Positions 1 to 6,771 of a stretch of DNA of 8,268 nucleotides are shown piece after piece. The notes beneath the pieces are model-generated. The model saw only the letters and a list, made by a program, of their open reading frames with translations, was not told where the DNA came from and ran no database searches. The position numbers and the translations under genes were made by a program. This DNA comes from Clostridia bacterium (lineage in GTDB: Bacteria > Bacillota > Clostridia > UMGS1810), in assembly GCA_017629325.1 (NCBI GenBank), contig JAGBXL010000096.1, forward strand, positions 1 to 8,268, in the 5' to 3' direction. Within the stretch, counting starts at the first letter, position 1. Each line of letters starts with the position of its first letter.

Positions 1-462
1 ACAAGCCATCTTCCTATGAACTGGTATAAATTTTTAATAATTGTATCACTGTATGCGTCTGCAATAACAAGCTTTATGGGCGGCATAATGTATTTAACCG
101 GCTATATATATAACATGCAGTCGGCAGGAGAAATAAATGCTTATATGGTATATATGGAATATGGGAAAGCACTTTTAACAGCAGATATAGCTTATGGAGC
201 CTTATCGGTAGCCTATGGAATTTTTGGATTTATTGTTCGCTCAAAATTAGCACATTTTAAGAAAAATGCACCAAGGTATCTGTATGCCTGGTATGCTATG
301 GGGCTTATAATAAGCATTGGCTATGCAATAGCCACCTGCATTATAGGCACGGCACCTGTGTCTTTTTTTGCAGCACAGCTTCCGGGGTTTATAGGCGAAA
401 TAGTGCTTTTGTATCTTAACTATATATATTTCTCAAAAAGAAAACACTTTTTCGTTAATTAG
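1..462 (+). CDS. Four-helix membrane protein of unknown function, 5' end cut by the window
   Basis: I do not recognise a named family. The frame is open from base 1 (T-S-H-L-P before the first Met at 16), and no Shine-Dalgarno precedes that Met, so the true start is probably upstream. Counted from the Met at 16, the visible part has 148 residues with four hydrophobic segments at about 6-28, 53-74, 91-111 and 114-138. A basic patch (about 75-87) lies between helices 2 and 3, and the C-terminus is basic (SKRKHFF). From memory, Clostridia have proteins with an N-terminal zinc ribbon followed by a similar N-W-Y-K-F-L membrane domain; that would fit a truncated start, but it is a recollection and cannot be checked here. 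It probably sits in the cytoplasmic membrane. The stop codon overlaps the ribosome binding site of the Nudix gene, which suggests co-transcription with it. Confidence 0.7.
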   Translation, partial: TSHLPMNWYKFLIIVSLYASAITSFMGGIMYLTGYIYNMQSAGEINAYMVYMEYGKALLTADIAYGALSVAYGIFGFIVRSKLAHFKKNAPRYLYAWYAMGLIISIGYAIATCIIGTAPVSFFAAQLPGFIGEIVLLYLNYIYFSKRKHFFVN

Positions 463-476
463 GAGATATTAAATAA

Positions 477-932
477 ATGAAAGAAACAACACTTTGCTAT
501 ATAGAAAACAGCGGTCGCTATTTAATGCTTCACCGCATTAAAAAAGAAAATGATATAAACCATGGCAAATGGATAGGTATTGGCGGAAAGCTTGAAGAAT
601 GCGAAAGCCCTGAAGAATGTGTTGTAAGAGAAATTTATGAAGAAACCAATCTTAAAGTTTATAGCCTTAAATACAGAGGAAAGGTAAAATTTATATCAGA
701 TATTTATGACGATGAAATAATGCACCTTTACACCGCAAATTCAGAAACAGACTGCATATCCGTCTGCAATGAGGGTGAATTAAAGTGGATACCCAAAGAA
801 GATGTTTTATCACTTAATCTCTGGGAGGGCGACAAGGTGTTTTTAGAATATCTTTTAAATGGACACAAAGATTTTTTTGAAATTAGTTTAATATATAAAG
901 GCGAGAGCCTTTTTGAAGTTATAAAGGAATGA
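477..932 (+). CDS. Nudix hydrolase, MutT/8-oxo-dGTP diphosphatase-like
   Basis: This is a 151-residue cytosolic Nudix protein. Such enzymes cleave nucleoside diphosphates linked to another group, and MutT-like members remove oxidised dGTP from the nucleotide pool. The Nudix box GX5EX7REUXEEXGU lies at residues 37-59: G37, E43, R51-E52, E55-E56, with L59 at the end. The metal-binding REUXEE core is intact. The usual Gly near the end of the box is Asn58. The N-terminus (ETTLCYIE, YLMLHR) and the G-K-W-IGIGGK segment resemble the Clostridial/Bacillus YtkD/MutT type of about 150 residues. AGGAGA at 461-466 gives a good spacing to ATG 477. The gene ends 4 bp before mutS2 and carries that gene's ribosome binding site in its last codons, so translational coupling is likely. 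The substrate cannot be read from the sequence; a role in nucleotide clean-up beside mutS2 is inference. Confidence 0.88.
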   Translation: MKETTLCYIENSGRYLMLHRIKKENDINHGKWIGIGGKLEECESPEECVVREIYEETNLKVYSLKYRGKVKFISDIYDDEIMHLYTANSETDCISVCNEGELKWIPKEDVLSLNLWEGDKVFLEYLLNGHKDFFEISLIYKGESLFEVIKE

Positions 933-936
933 AAAA

Positions 937-3312
937 ATGAACCAAAAAACCATAACCACTCTTGAATTTGATAAAATAATAGCTAATCTTTCTTCCATGG
1001 CAGTTATGGATATAACAAAAGAAGCCATTTTAAAGATGAAAATAAGCGATAACATAAAAAAAATAAATCGTCTTCAGGAAGAAACTGCCCAGAGCTTAAT
1101 GCTTGTTGCCAAAAAAGGCACGGCTCCCATTGGCTGCAGCTATGATGTACGCCCTGCCCTTAAGCGTTCACGCCTGCAAGGTGTGTTATCCCCTGGCGAA
1201 ATTCTTAATATAGGCAAGGTTTTGGAAACGGGCGAAAAGCTTAAAAGCTACCCCGATGATATTAAGTGCGATGCTCTTTTTGAGCATTTTGAAGCTCTTT
1301 ATACCGACAAAGCCTTAAAAAGAAGAATTTTTGAAAGCATTTTAGATGAAGAAAACATTGCCGATAATGCCAGTAGTGAGCTCTATGACATAAGGCGTGC
1401 ACTAAACACAAGCTCAAATAAGGTAAGAGACCTTCTTCACTCCATTATTTCCTCTCCCTCATATCAGAACGCTCTTCAGGAGCAGATAATAACCATGAGG
1501 GGCGATAGATTTGTTGTGCCCGTAAAGGCAACACACAGAGGTGAAATAAAGGGTATTCTTCACGATACCTCGTCTAGCGGAGCAACTCTTTTTATTGAGC
1601 CAATGAGCGTTGTTGAAGCAAATAATAAAATAAGAGAATTAAAAATTAAAGAAAAAGAAGAAATAGAAAAAATCCTTATGGAATTAACCGAGGAAATCTC
1701 TTCTGTTTCAAAGCTTATAGAAATGAGCTACGATATAATATCCGAACTCGACTACTGCTTTGCAAGAGCAAAATTTGCCCTTAAATACGACTCATATCGC
1801 CCCCTCTTAAACGATAAGGGCATTATAAATCTGCAAAGGGCAAGACACCCACTACTTGATAGCAATAAGGTTGTGCCAACAGATATCCGCCTTGGAGGTG
1901 ATTTTGACACGCTTGTTGTTACCGGCCCCAACACAGGTGGTAAAACCGTTGTTTTAAAAACAATAGGGCTACTCACCCTTATGGCACAAGCAGGTCTTCA
2001 TATTCCTGCAAACGAAGGCTCGGAAATTGCAGTTTTCAAAAAGATATTTGCCGATATAGGCGATGAGCAAAGCATTGAGCAAAGCCTTTCAACCTTCTCG
2101 GCACACATGGTAAATATTGTGGATATCTTAAAAGAGGCAGACGAAAACTCGCTTTGTCTTTTTGATGAGCTGGGTGCAGGCACCGACCCCATTGAGGGTG
2201 CATCGCTTGCGGTGAGTATTTTGGAAAGAGTGCGTCTTTTAGGTGCAAAAACCGCTGCCACAACTCATTATAGCGAGCTTAAAACCTATGCCATGACAAC
2301 AAAAAGAGTTGAAAACGCTTCTTGCGAATTTAATGTAGATACCCTCCGCCCCACCTATCGACTTTTAATAGGAATTCCCGGCAAAAGTAATGCCTTTGCA
2401 ATTTCAAAAAGGCTTGGGCTAGATGACGATATAATTGAAAATGCCAAAAACTATATAAATGCCGAAAACATTAAGTTTGAAGACATTTTAACGCAGCTGG
2501 AAAAAAACCGTCAGGAAGCAGAAGAATTAAAAGAAAAAGCAAAAAGAGATAAAAAAGAAACCGAAAAATTAAAAACTGATACAGCTCTTAAAAATAAGCA
2601 GCTTACGGAAAAAACAGATAAAATAATTGAGCGTGCACGAATGGAAGCCCGCGAGATTTTAGACGAAGCAAAAAGAGAGGCAGATGAGGTTTTAAAGCAG
2701 GCTCGTGCTCTTCAGCTTGAAGCCGATAAAGCAGAAAAAATAAAAGAAATGGAAGAGGCTAGAAGAAAGCTTAACGAAAAAGCAAAACATAATTCCCAAA
2801 AGCTTTCGGAATCAATGTTTTCGGCAAAAGAGAGCTACAAAGCACCAAAATCTTTAAAGCTTGGCGAAGATGTTGAGATTGTTGCAATGCATCAGGTGGG
2901 ATCGGTTGTTACCCTGCCCGATGATAAGGGCGATTTTATGGTTAAGGTTGGCATAATGAAATTAAAAACCAATCTTAAAGATGTCCGCCGTAAAAAAGAG
3001 GAAACACCCGTAAAATCCAAAAAGATAAAATCTGCATCTGCAGGCAGTGCCATTTCAAAAACCATGAGCCTTTCAAGCGAGGTTGATGTAAGGGGCGAAA
3101 CTGTTGACACGGCGGTTGTTATTATAGATAAGTTTTTAGATGATGCCCTTATGTCGTCTTTATCTCAGGTGAGAATTATCCACGGAAAAGGCACAGGGCA
3201 GCTTCGTGCAGGTATCCACGCCTATTTAAAGCGTCTTTCATACATTAAATCCTATCGCCTTGGAACCTTTGGCGAGGGAGATAGTGGAGTTACTGTGGTT
3301 GAGTTTAAATAA
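937..3312 (+). CDS. mutS2: MutS2: MutS-family ATPase with C-terminal Smr domain
   Basis: MutS2 is a homodimeric ATPase without the mismatch-recognition domains of MutS. In different bacteria it has been linked to suppression of homologous recombination and, in Bacillus subtilis, to splitting collided ribosomes (RqcU). At 791 residues it is close to the usual ~785. Domains in order: MutS core/lever helices at about 1-300; the ATPase with Walker A GPNTGGKT (330-337) and Walker B LCLFDE with D410-E411, followed by the signature GAGTDP (413-418); TTHYSELK just after; a long charged coiled coil at about 515-620; a short beta-rich KOW-like segment at about 642-685; and a C-terminal Smr domain at about 714-791 with VDVRG (716-720) and HGKGTG (749-754), the nuclease/RNA-binding signature. 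All key motifs look intact. The ribosome binding site AAAGGA (923-928) lies inside the end of the Nudix gene. No clear terminator follows. Confidence 0.97.
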   Translation: MNQKTITTLEFDKIIANLSSMAVMDITKEAILKMKISDNIKKINRLQEETAQSLMLVAKKGTAPIGCSYDVRPALKRSRLQGVLSPGEILNIGKVLETGEKLKSYPDDIKCDALFEHFEALYTDKALKRRIFESILDEENIADNASSELYDIRRALNTSSNKVRDLLHSIISSPSYQNALQEQIITMRGDRFVVPVKATHRGEIKGILHDTSSSGATLFIEPMSVVEANNKIRELKIKEKEEIEKILMELTEEISSVSKLIEMSYDIISELDYCFARAKFALKYDSYRPLLNDKGIINLQRARHPLLDSNKVVPTDIRLGGDFDTLVVTGPNTGGKTVVLKTIGLLTLMAQAGLHIPANEGSEIAVFKKIFADIGDEQSIEQSLSTFSAHMVNIVDILKEADENSLCLFDELGAGTDPIEGASLAVSILERVRLLGAKTAATTHYSELKTYAMTTKRVENASCEFNVDTLRPTYRLLIGIPGKSNAFAISKRLGLDDDIIENAKNYINAENIKFEDILTQLEKNRQEAEELKEKAKRDKKETEKLKTDTALKNKQLTEKTDKIIERARMEAREILDEAKREADEVLKQARALQLEADKAEKIKEMEEARRKLNEKAKHNSQKLSESMFSAKESYKAPKSLKLGEDVEIVAMHQVGSVVTLPDDKGDFMVKVGIMKLKTNLKDVRRKKEETPVKSKKIKSASAGSAISKTMSLSSEVDVRGETVDTAVVIIDKFLDDALMSSLSQVRIIHGKGTGQLRAGIHAYLKRLSYIKSYRLGTFGEGDSGVTVVEFK

Positions 3313-3367
3313 AGGGAGAATAATTGATTTTTCTTACTTGACACGTTATGTTAAGCCGCAACTAAGT

Positions 3368-3556
3368 TTGCCTTACGGCAAGTGAAGTTATCTTCAATAG
3401 TGAAGTTCACTTCGTGTAGGGGATAGCCTTTAGGATGTCCCGCTGATAAAACATATCGGTTCGTCGGAAATCGCCGAACCCTACAACTTCATTTTTGAGA
3501 AACAAAAACTTCACTGCGTAAGCAACTTCACTTTGAACGAATGTTCAAAACTTCAC
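3368..3556. repeat. Composite repeat: inverted GTGAAGTT copies with interspersed mini-hairpins
   Basis: GTGAAGTT occurs at 3382-3389 and 3400-3407. Its complement AACTTCAC occurs at 3507-3514, 3524-3531 and 3549-3556, plus a one-mismatch copy at 3485-3492. The copies therefore point towards a centre near 3450. Small hairpins sit between them: TTGCC-TTAC-GGCAA (3368-3381), GAAG-TTAT-CTTC (3384-3395), TGC-GTAA-GCA (about 3515-3524) and TTTGAAC-GAAT-GTTCAAA (3532-3549). The arrangement suggests a dispersed palindromic repeat family (REP/MITE-like) and not chance. No transposase or terminal target duplication is visible. Mobility or function is inference. Confidence 0.75.
3415..3485. repeat. Nested 71-bp element with TGTAGGG/CCCTACA ends and two hairpins
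   Basis: The ends TGTAGGG (3415-3421) and CCCTACA (3479-3485) are perfect 7-bp inverted repeats. Inside are two hairpins: 3420-3441 (GGGATAGCC, loop TTTA, GGATGTCCC, with one G-U and one G-A pair) and 3458-3480 (GGTTCGTCG, loop GAAAT, CGCCGAACC, one mismatch). The outer stem shares bases with both hairpins, so the folds compete. It sits at the turning point of the GTGAAGTT array, as if one repeat had inserted into another. It resembles a small non-autonomous palindromic element; its mobility is not shown. Confidence 0.65.
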
Positions 3557-3602
3557 CAAAAAGCTTGTCATCAAGATTATACAGTCTTAACACAAAAAAA
3601 CA

Positions 3603-3631
3603 TTGCTTTTTTGCTTGTGCTTTGCTATAAT
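3603..3631 (+). promoter_or_regulatory. Sigma-A-like promoter of the cpsC-cpsD-cpsB operon
   Basis: A -35 box TTGCTT (3603-3608) and a consensus -10 TATAAT (3626-3631) are 17 bp apart. TGC directly before the -10 adds an extended -10 element. Transcription would start near 3638, about 60 bp before cpsC. It is the best match in the gap, and the operon needs a promoter here. Confidence 0.75.
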
Positions 3632-3684
3632 ATAAAAATGTATAGTGTTATTATAAAAATAACTCTCAAAAGAAAATAGAAAAT

Positions 3685-3699
3685 GGAGTGATAATTTTG
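3685..3699 (+). promoter_or_regulatory. Ribosome binding site that selects the TTG start of cpsC
   Basis: GGAG at 3685-3688 lies 8 nt before TTG 3697. The in-frame GTG at 3688 overlaps the binding site itself, and the ATG at 3709 is 20 nt away. TTG is therefore the best-placed start. Confidence 0.7.
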
Positions 3700-4386
3700 A
3701 AAGAAGAAATGAATCTTGTCAAAATTCTGGAAATTATACTCAGATTTTGGTGGTTTGTACTCATATTTGCAATTATTGCAGGTATTATTGCGTTTTCAAT
3801 CAGCTCATTTTTAATGACACCTCAATACACCTCTGTTGCCAGAGTGTATGTTGACGGCGGCTCGCAAAAAGCTCCCGGCTCCGGAACAACCTATAACGAA
3901 ATTACCACAAACACCCGTCTTGTAAGCACATATATTGAGGTTCTTTGCGGTGATACCTATCTTAATTCAATAGCTAAAAAGGCAGAAAAACTCGATTATG
4001 AGATAACAGGTCAGGAGATTAAAGGTAATATCACCATGAACTCTGCCAATGAAACAGAAATTCTTGAAATAAAATATGCCGATTTATCACCTGAAAAAGC
4101 TCAGGCAATACTTCAGCTTATTTTAGATAATGCTCAAAGAGAAATAAACCGTATTATAAGCGGATGTCAGGTAAATATTGTAGATAACGCTTCACTTCCC
4201 ACAACAACATCATCACCTAATACAAAACAAAACACCTTTATAGGTGCATTTGCCGGTGTTATTCTCGGTGTAGCCGTAATATTTATAAGAGAGCTTCTTG
4301 ATACCAGAATAAAAGATGAAGACGATTTAAAGAGCAGATACAATCTTCCTGTTTTAGGTGTTATACCTAATCTGGATGTGGATTAA
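3697..4386 (+). CDS. cpsC: Wzz/CpsC-type polysaccharide co-polymerase and BY-kinase activator
   Basis: This membrane protein (229 residues from TTG 3697) belongs to the Gram-positive Wzz family (CpsC, CapA, YwqC). These proteins set the chain length of capsular or exopolysaccharide, and their cytoplasmic tail binds and activates the partner tyrosine kinase. Numbered from the TTG start: a short cytoplasmic N-terminus; membrane segment 1 at about 17-39; an external domain at about 40-180; a Pro/Thr-rich stretch (ASLPTTTSSPN, 166-176) just before membrane segment 2 at about 181-199; and a tail with RELLDTRIKDEDDL and the family motif LPVLGVIP (217-224). The length is typical of the two-helix Gram-positive form that lacks its own kinase domain. 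The kinase gene follows at once, 14 bp downstream, as expected for a split co-polymerase/kinase pair. A GTG at 3688 is an alternative start. Confidence 0.9.
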   Translation: MKEEMNLVKILEIILRFWWFVLIFAIIAGIIAFSISSFLMTPQYTSVARVYVDGGSQKAPGSGTTYNEITTNTRLVSTYIEVLCGDTYLNSIAKKAEKLDYEITGQEIKGNITMNSANETEILEIKYADLSPEKAQAILQLILDNAQREINRIISGCQVNIVDNASLPTTTSSPNTKQNTFIGAFAGVILGVAVIFIRELLDTRIKDEDDLKSRYNLPVLGVIPNLDVD

Positions 4387-4400
4387 GGAGGTAAACTGTG

Positions 4401-5249
4401 ATGAAAAAGAAAACAAAAATCAAAAATATAAATATCAGCTCCGACACCTCCAATGCACTTGAAAGAAAAAACAGTGAAAAAAGAATAATAAACCCTCAAA
4501 CATCTTTTGAGATTATAGAAGCATATAAAGCAACAAGAACAAATGTAATGTTTTCATTAAACAATGAAAAAGGCTGCAAAAAGGTTGTTATCACATCTCC
4601 CACATCGGGCGAAGGTAAAACAACAAGCTGCATTAACCTTGCCTACACATTTGCAGAAACAGGTGCAAAGGTTCTTATTATTGATAGCGACCTCAGAGCT
4701 CCCAGACTACATAAATATCTAAGTCTTTCAAACGAAAAGGGCTTATCAAATATTTTGGCAGGCTTTAATGATGTTGATGAATGTTTAATAAAATCCAAGC
4801 GTGAAAATTTAGACTGCCTAACATCAGGCCCTATTCCGCCTAACCCTGTTGAACTGGTATCGGCAGACACAATGAAAGAGCTTTTAGATACCCTCAGTGA
4901 AAGATACGACTATATCTTCATAGATACTCCCCCTCTTAACATTGTTACCGAAGCACTCATTCTTTCAAAATATGTAACTGGTGTAATTGTTGTTACCCGC
5001 CAGAAATATACCATGTATAAAATGGTTGAAAGAGCTATTAACTCTTTAAAATTTGCCAACGCAAGAATAATCGGCTTTATTATGAACGATGTTGAAGACA
5101 ATAAATATGTTTACGGCGGCTACCGTGTAAACGGCGGATATCGCTATGGTAATAGGAAGAGCCGTTATGTTCGCTACGGCTACTATGGTGTTGATAACAG
5201 TCAGGCAAATTCCGCAAAAAAAGAGGAATCTAAAGTTAAAGAAAAATAA
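4401..5249 (+). CDS. cpsD: BY-kinase (tyrosine-protein kinase), CpsD/CapB/YwqD type
   Basis: This cytosolic bacterial tyrosine kinase autophosphorylates a C-terminal Tyr cluster and, with CpsC, controls polysaccharide assembly. Numbered from ATG 4401 (282 residues): EAYKATRTN (40-48), the N-terminal motif used in ring formation; Walker A with GEGKTT (70-75); Walker A' VLIIDSDLR with D95 and D97; Walker B IFIDTPP (172-178) with D175; and a Gly-rich tail with nine tyrosines between 236 and 262, followed by a charged Lys/Glu end. All motifs of the family are present. AAGGAGG (4385-4391) precedes two adjacent start candidates, GTG 4398 and ATG 4401; ATG has the better 9-nt spacing and the difference is one residue. 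The gene lies between cpsC and the phosphatase gene cpsB, its expected partners. Confidence 0.95.
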   Translation: MKKKTKIKNINISSDTSNALERKNSEKRIINPQTSFEIIEAYKATRTNVMFSLNNEKGCKKVVITSPTSGEGKTTSCINLAYTFAETGAKVLIIDSDLRAPRLHKYLSLSNEKGLSNILAGFNDVDECLIKSKRENLDCLTSGPIPPNPVELVSADTMKELLDTLSERYDYIFIDTPPLNIVTEALILSKYVTGVIVVTRQKYTMYKMVERAINSLKFANARIIGFIMNDVEDNKYVYGGYRVNGGYRYGNRKSRYVRYGYYGVDNSQANSAKKEESKVKEK

Positions 5250-5264
5250 TGTGAGGTAATAAAA

Positions 5265-5987
5265 ATGACAAATTCCCCCAAAGGAATTATAGATTTTCAT
5301 TCTCACATTCTCCCTGGTGTAGATGATGGGGCAGACAAGCTTGAAACTTCTTTAAAGATGCTGGAGATTTCCAAAAGTCAGGGTGTGGAAACTATTGTTT
5401 CAACATCTCACTATTATAATTTCCGTGAAAGCATAGAAAGCTTTGTTTCAAGGCGTGATGATGCAGTATATAAATTGGGTAAAGCTATAAATGAGCACGA
5501 TTTAGACCTGCCTGAAATAGTTGTTGGTGCAGAGGTAAGGCTCTTCCCTGGGTTAAGCAATGAAGAAAACCTTTCTATGCTTTGCATTGAAGGAACAAAA
5601 AACATTTTAATAGAAATGCCTTATTCCACATGGTCGCCCTGGATGTATAACGAAATATATGCTATTATAACCAGAGGCTACACACCCATTATGGCACATA
5701 TCGAAAGATACTTAGGGCCGGTTAGCGAAAAGGAAATTTTAGAAAAACTTCTTTCAATGGATGTTTTTGTTCAGTGCAATGCCGAATCTTTTTCAAGCTG
5801 GAAAACGAGAAGATTTATTAAAAAACTTATAAAGCATGGAAAACTAACCGTTATCGGCTCGGATTCACATAACCTTGAAAGCCGCATATCACATATTGAC
5901 GATGCCGCAAATTATATATTAAAAAAATACGGCGAAGAATTTTTGAATGTGATAATGAAAAACGCAGCATATTTAATAAGAGAATAA
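5265..5987 (+). CDS. cpsB: PHP-family tyrosine-protein phosphatase, CpsB/YwqE type
   Basis: This metal-dependent phosphatase of the PHP (polymerase and histidinol phosphatase) fold removes phosphate from the CpsD-type tyrosine cluster, so kinase and phosphatase form a cycle. The 240 residues match the usual ~240-255. Metal-site motifs are intact: IIDFHSHILPGVDDG with H12, H14 and D20/D21; STSHY with H49; GAEVR with E90; MAHIERY with H145; and GSDSHN with D200 and H202. It is probably cytosolic, with no signal peptide or membrane segment. GAGGT (5253-5257) lies 7 nt before the ATG, and cpsD ends 15 bp upstream. The gene order C-D-B differs from the B-C-D order of streptococcal capsule loci and recalls ywqC-ywqD-ywqE of Bacillus. 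It is the last gene before the terminator. Confidence 0.95.
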   Translation: MTNSPKGIIDFHSHILPGVDDGADKLETSLKMLEISKSQGVETIVSTSHYYNFRESIESFVSRRDDAVYKLGKAINEHDLDLPEIVVGAEVRLFPGLSNEENLSMLCIEGTKNILIEMPYSTWSPWMYNEIYAIITRGYTPIMAHIERYLGPVSEKEILEKLLSMDVFVQCNAESFSSWKTRRFIKKLIKHGKLTVIGSDSHNLESRISHIDDAANYILKKYGEEFLNVIMKNAAYLIRE

Positions 5988-5997
5988 TAAATGAATT

Positions 5998-6038
5998 AAA
6001 AAAACCTTTGTATAATATAAATTATACAAAGGTTTTTT
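5998..6038 (+). terminator. Rho-independent terminator after cpsB, bidirectional in form
   Basis: CCTTTGTATAAT (6005-6016), loop ATAA and ATTATACAAAGG (6021-6032) form a perfect 12-bp stem, followed by T6 (6033-6038). Seven A residues (5998-6004) before the stem can pair with the T-run and would act as the T-run on the opposite strand. It ends the cps operon. Confidence 0.93.
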
Positions 6039-6047
6039 AATTCAGTG

Positions 6048-6143
6048 AAAAGAGAAGAGATAAGAGTGAAGAGAATAAAGAAGAAATCCGCCCAAGAGAA
6101 GCGGATTTCTACCAATTCTTTTCTCTCTTCTCTATTATCTTTT
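6048..6143. repeat. Purine/pyrimidine palindromic intergenic element (~96 bp)
   Basis: The centre is a perfect 10-bp stem AGAAATCCGC (6082-6091) / GCGGATTTCT (6101-6110) with a 9-nt loop. The flanks continue the symmetry imperfectly. The purine-rich left arm (6048-6081, GAGAAGAGATAAGAG-like) pairs with the pyrimidine-rich right arm (6111-6143, CTCTCTTCTCTATTATC-like). By eye, 15 of 18 pairs match in the block at 6059-6076 and 9 of 11 in the outer block. The left arm also contains degenerate tandem GAGATAA/GAGTGAA units. It looks like a MITE- or REP-like insertion; no gene is inside. Confidence 0.7.
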
Positions 6144-6147
6144 ATCT

Positions 6148-6166
6148 GCCTGCACCTCATGCAGGC
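6148..6166 (+). promoter_or_regulatory. Hairpin directly before the spmA ribosome binding site
   Basis: GCCTGCA (6148-6154), loop CCTCA, TGCAGGC (6160-6166) is a perfect 7-bp stem. The spmA binding site AGGGAGG (6169-6175) begins 2 nt later and ATG 6181 follows after 5 nt. The hairpin could affect ribosome loading or mark the end of the adjacent repeat. No clear sporulation-sigma promoter could be seen in 6039-6180. Confidence 0.5.
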
Positions 6167-6180
6167 ATAGGGAGGCTGCT

Positions 6181-6771
6181 ATGCTTGGTATTATCTGGGT
6201 TTTTATAATTCTTTTATCGTGTCTTTATGCTTTTTTAACAGGCAACATAAATCAAGTGAGCGAAGGCTTCTTTGCAGGGGCTTCAGGGTGTGTGGAATTT
6301 GTTTTAAAGGTGGGCGCCTTTATGGTTTTGTGGCAGGGGATTCTTTTGGTGGCTCAAAAAAGCGGGCTATCACAAAAACTCTCAAAGCTTTTGGGGCCTC
6401 TTATTTCTTTTCTTTTTAAAGATGTAAAAAAAGAAAGCACTGAGGCAAATCTTATTGCCAATAACATAAGCGCCAATATGCTTGGCCTTTCAAATGCCGC
6501 AACGCCTAGCGGAATAGAAGCAATGAAGGAGCTTTCAAAAAAATCAAAAAATGGGATTGCAACCGATGATATGTGCCTTTTTGCAGTTATAAACACAGCC
6601 TCAATGCAGCTTGTTCCGTCAACTCTTATTGCAATGAGAGTATCTCACGGAAGCCAAAATGCCGGCGAAATTCTCATTCCTGTGTGGATAGTTTCTTTTT
6701 TAACCTTGGTATTTGCAATATGTGTGTGCAAACTATTTTCAAAGAGAGGCGAAAAAAAATGGCACAAGTAG
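6181..6771 (+). CDS. spmA: Spore maturation protein A
   Basis: SpmA acts with SpmB in spore core dehydration and heat resistance in Bacillus, and the pair is common in spore-forming Clostridia. The 196-residue membrane protein has hydrophobic segments at about 2-20, 38-58 and 163-184, with weaker ones around 66-80 and 131-150. The family core is clear: ANNISANMLGLSNAATPSGI (93-112) and FAVINTASMQLVPSTLIAMR (134-153), typical of the nucleoside-recognition (Gate) fold. Length matches the family. AGGGAGG before ATG 6181 supports the start. The last 13 bp overlap spmB, so translation is probably coupled. The exact transported or sensed substrate is unknown for this family. Confidence 0.93.
   Translation: MLGIIWVFIILLSCLYAFLTGNINQVSEGFFAGASGCVEFVLKVGAFMVLWQGILLVAQKSGLSQKLSKLLGPLISFLFKDVKKESTEANLIANNISANMLGLSNAATPSGIEAMKELSKKSKNGIATDDMCLFAVINTASMQLVPSTLIAMRVSHGSQNAGEILIPVWIVSFLTLVFAICVCKLFSKRGEKKWHK

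Larger units (their letters stand above)
3313..3602. other. Gene-free intergenic stretch occupied by repeats
   Basis: I see no plausible protein gene between the mutS2 stop and the cpsC promoter. AAGGGAGAA at 3312-3320 looks like a ribosome binding site directly after mutS2, but the TTG at 3324 opens only five codons before TGA. From about 3368 to 3556 the stretch is dominated by short inverted repeats and hairpins, listed separately. From 3557 to 3602 it is AT-rich, with nothing recognisable. Confidence 0.7.

Noticed and set aside
1752..2263. Minus-strand ORFs inside mutS2
   Set aside because: They lie fully within the conserved ATPase coding region, have no ribosome binding sites of note and look like shadows of mutS2 codons.
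3338..3343. TTGACA as a -35 box after mutS2
   Set aside because: No -10-like hexamer lies 16-18 bp downstream (3360-3367 reads AACTAAGT); probably chance.
3368..3556. CRISPR array
   Set aside because: The repeated unit is only 8 bp, occurs in both orientations and has irregular hairpin spacers; no cas genes are near.
3688..3696. cpsC start at GTG 3688
   Set aside because: This GTG overlaps the GGAG binding site itself; TTG 3697 is at the right spacing. GTG remains possible but less likely.
6219..6419. 66-residue plus-strand ORF inside spmA
   Set aside because: It is in another frame within a clear spmA coding region and has no family features.
6573..6758. Longer spmB starting at ATG 6573
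   Set aside because: It would overlap spmA by about 200 bp and give extra residues unlike SpmB. ATG 6759 has a ribosome binding site and yields the normal family length.
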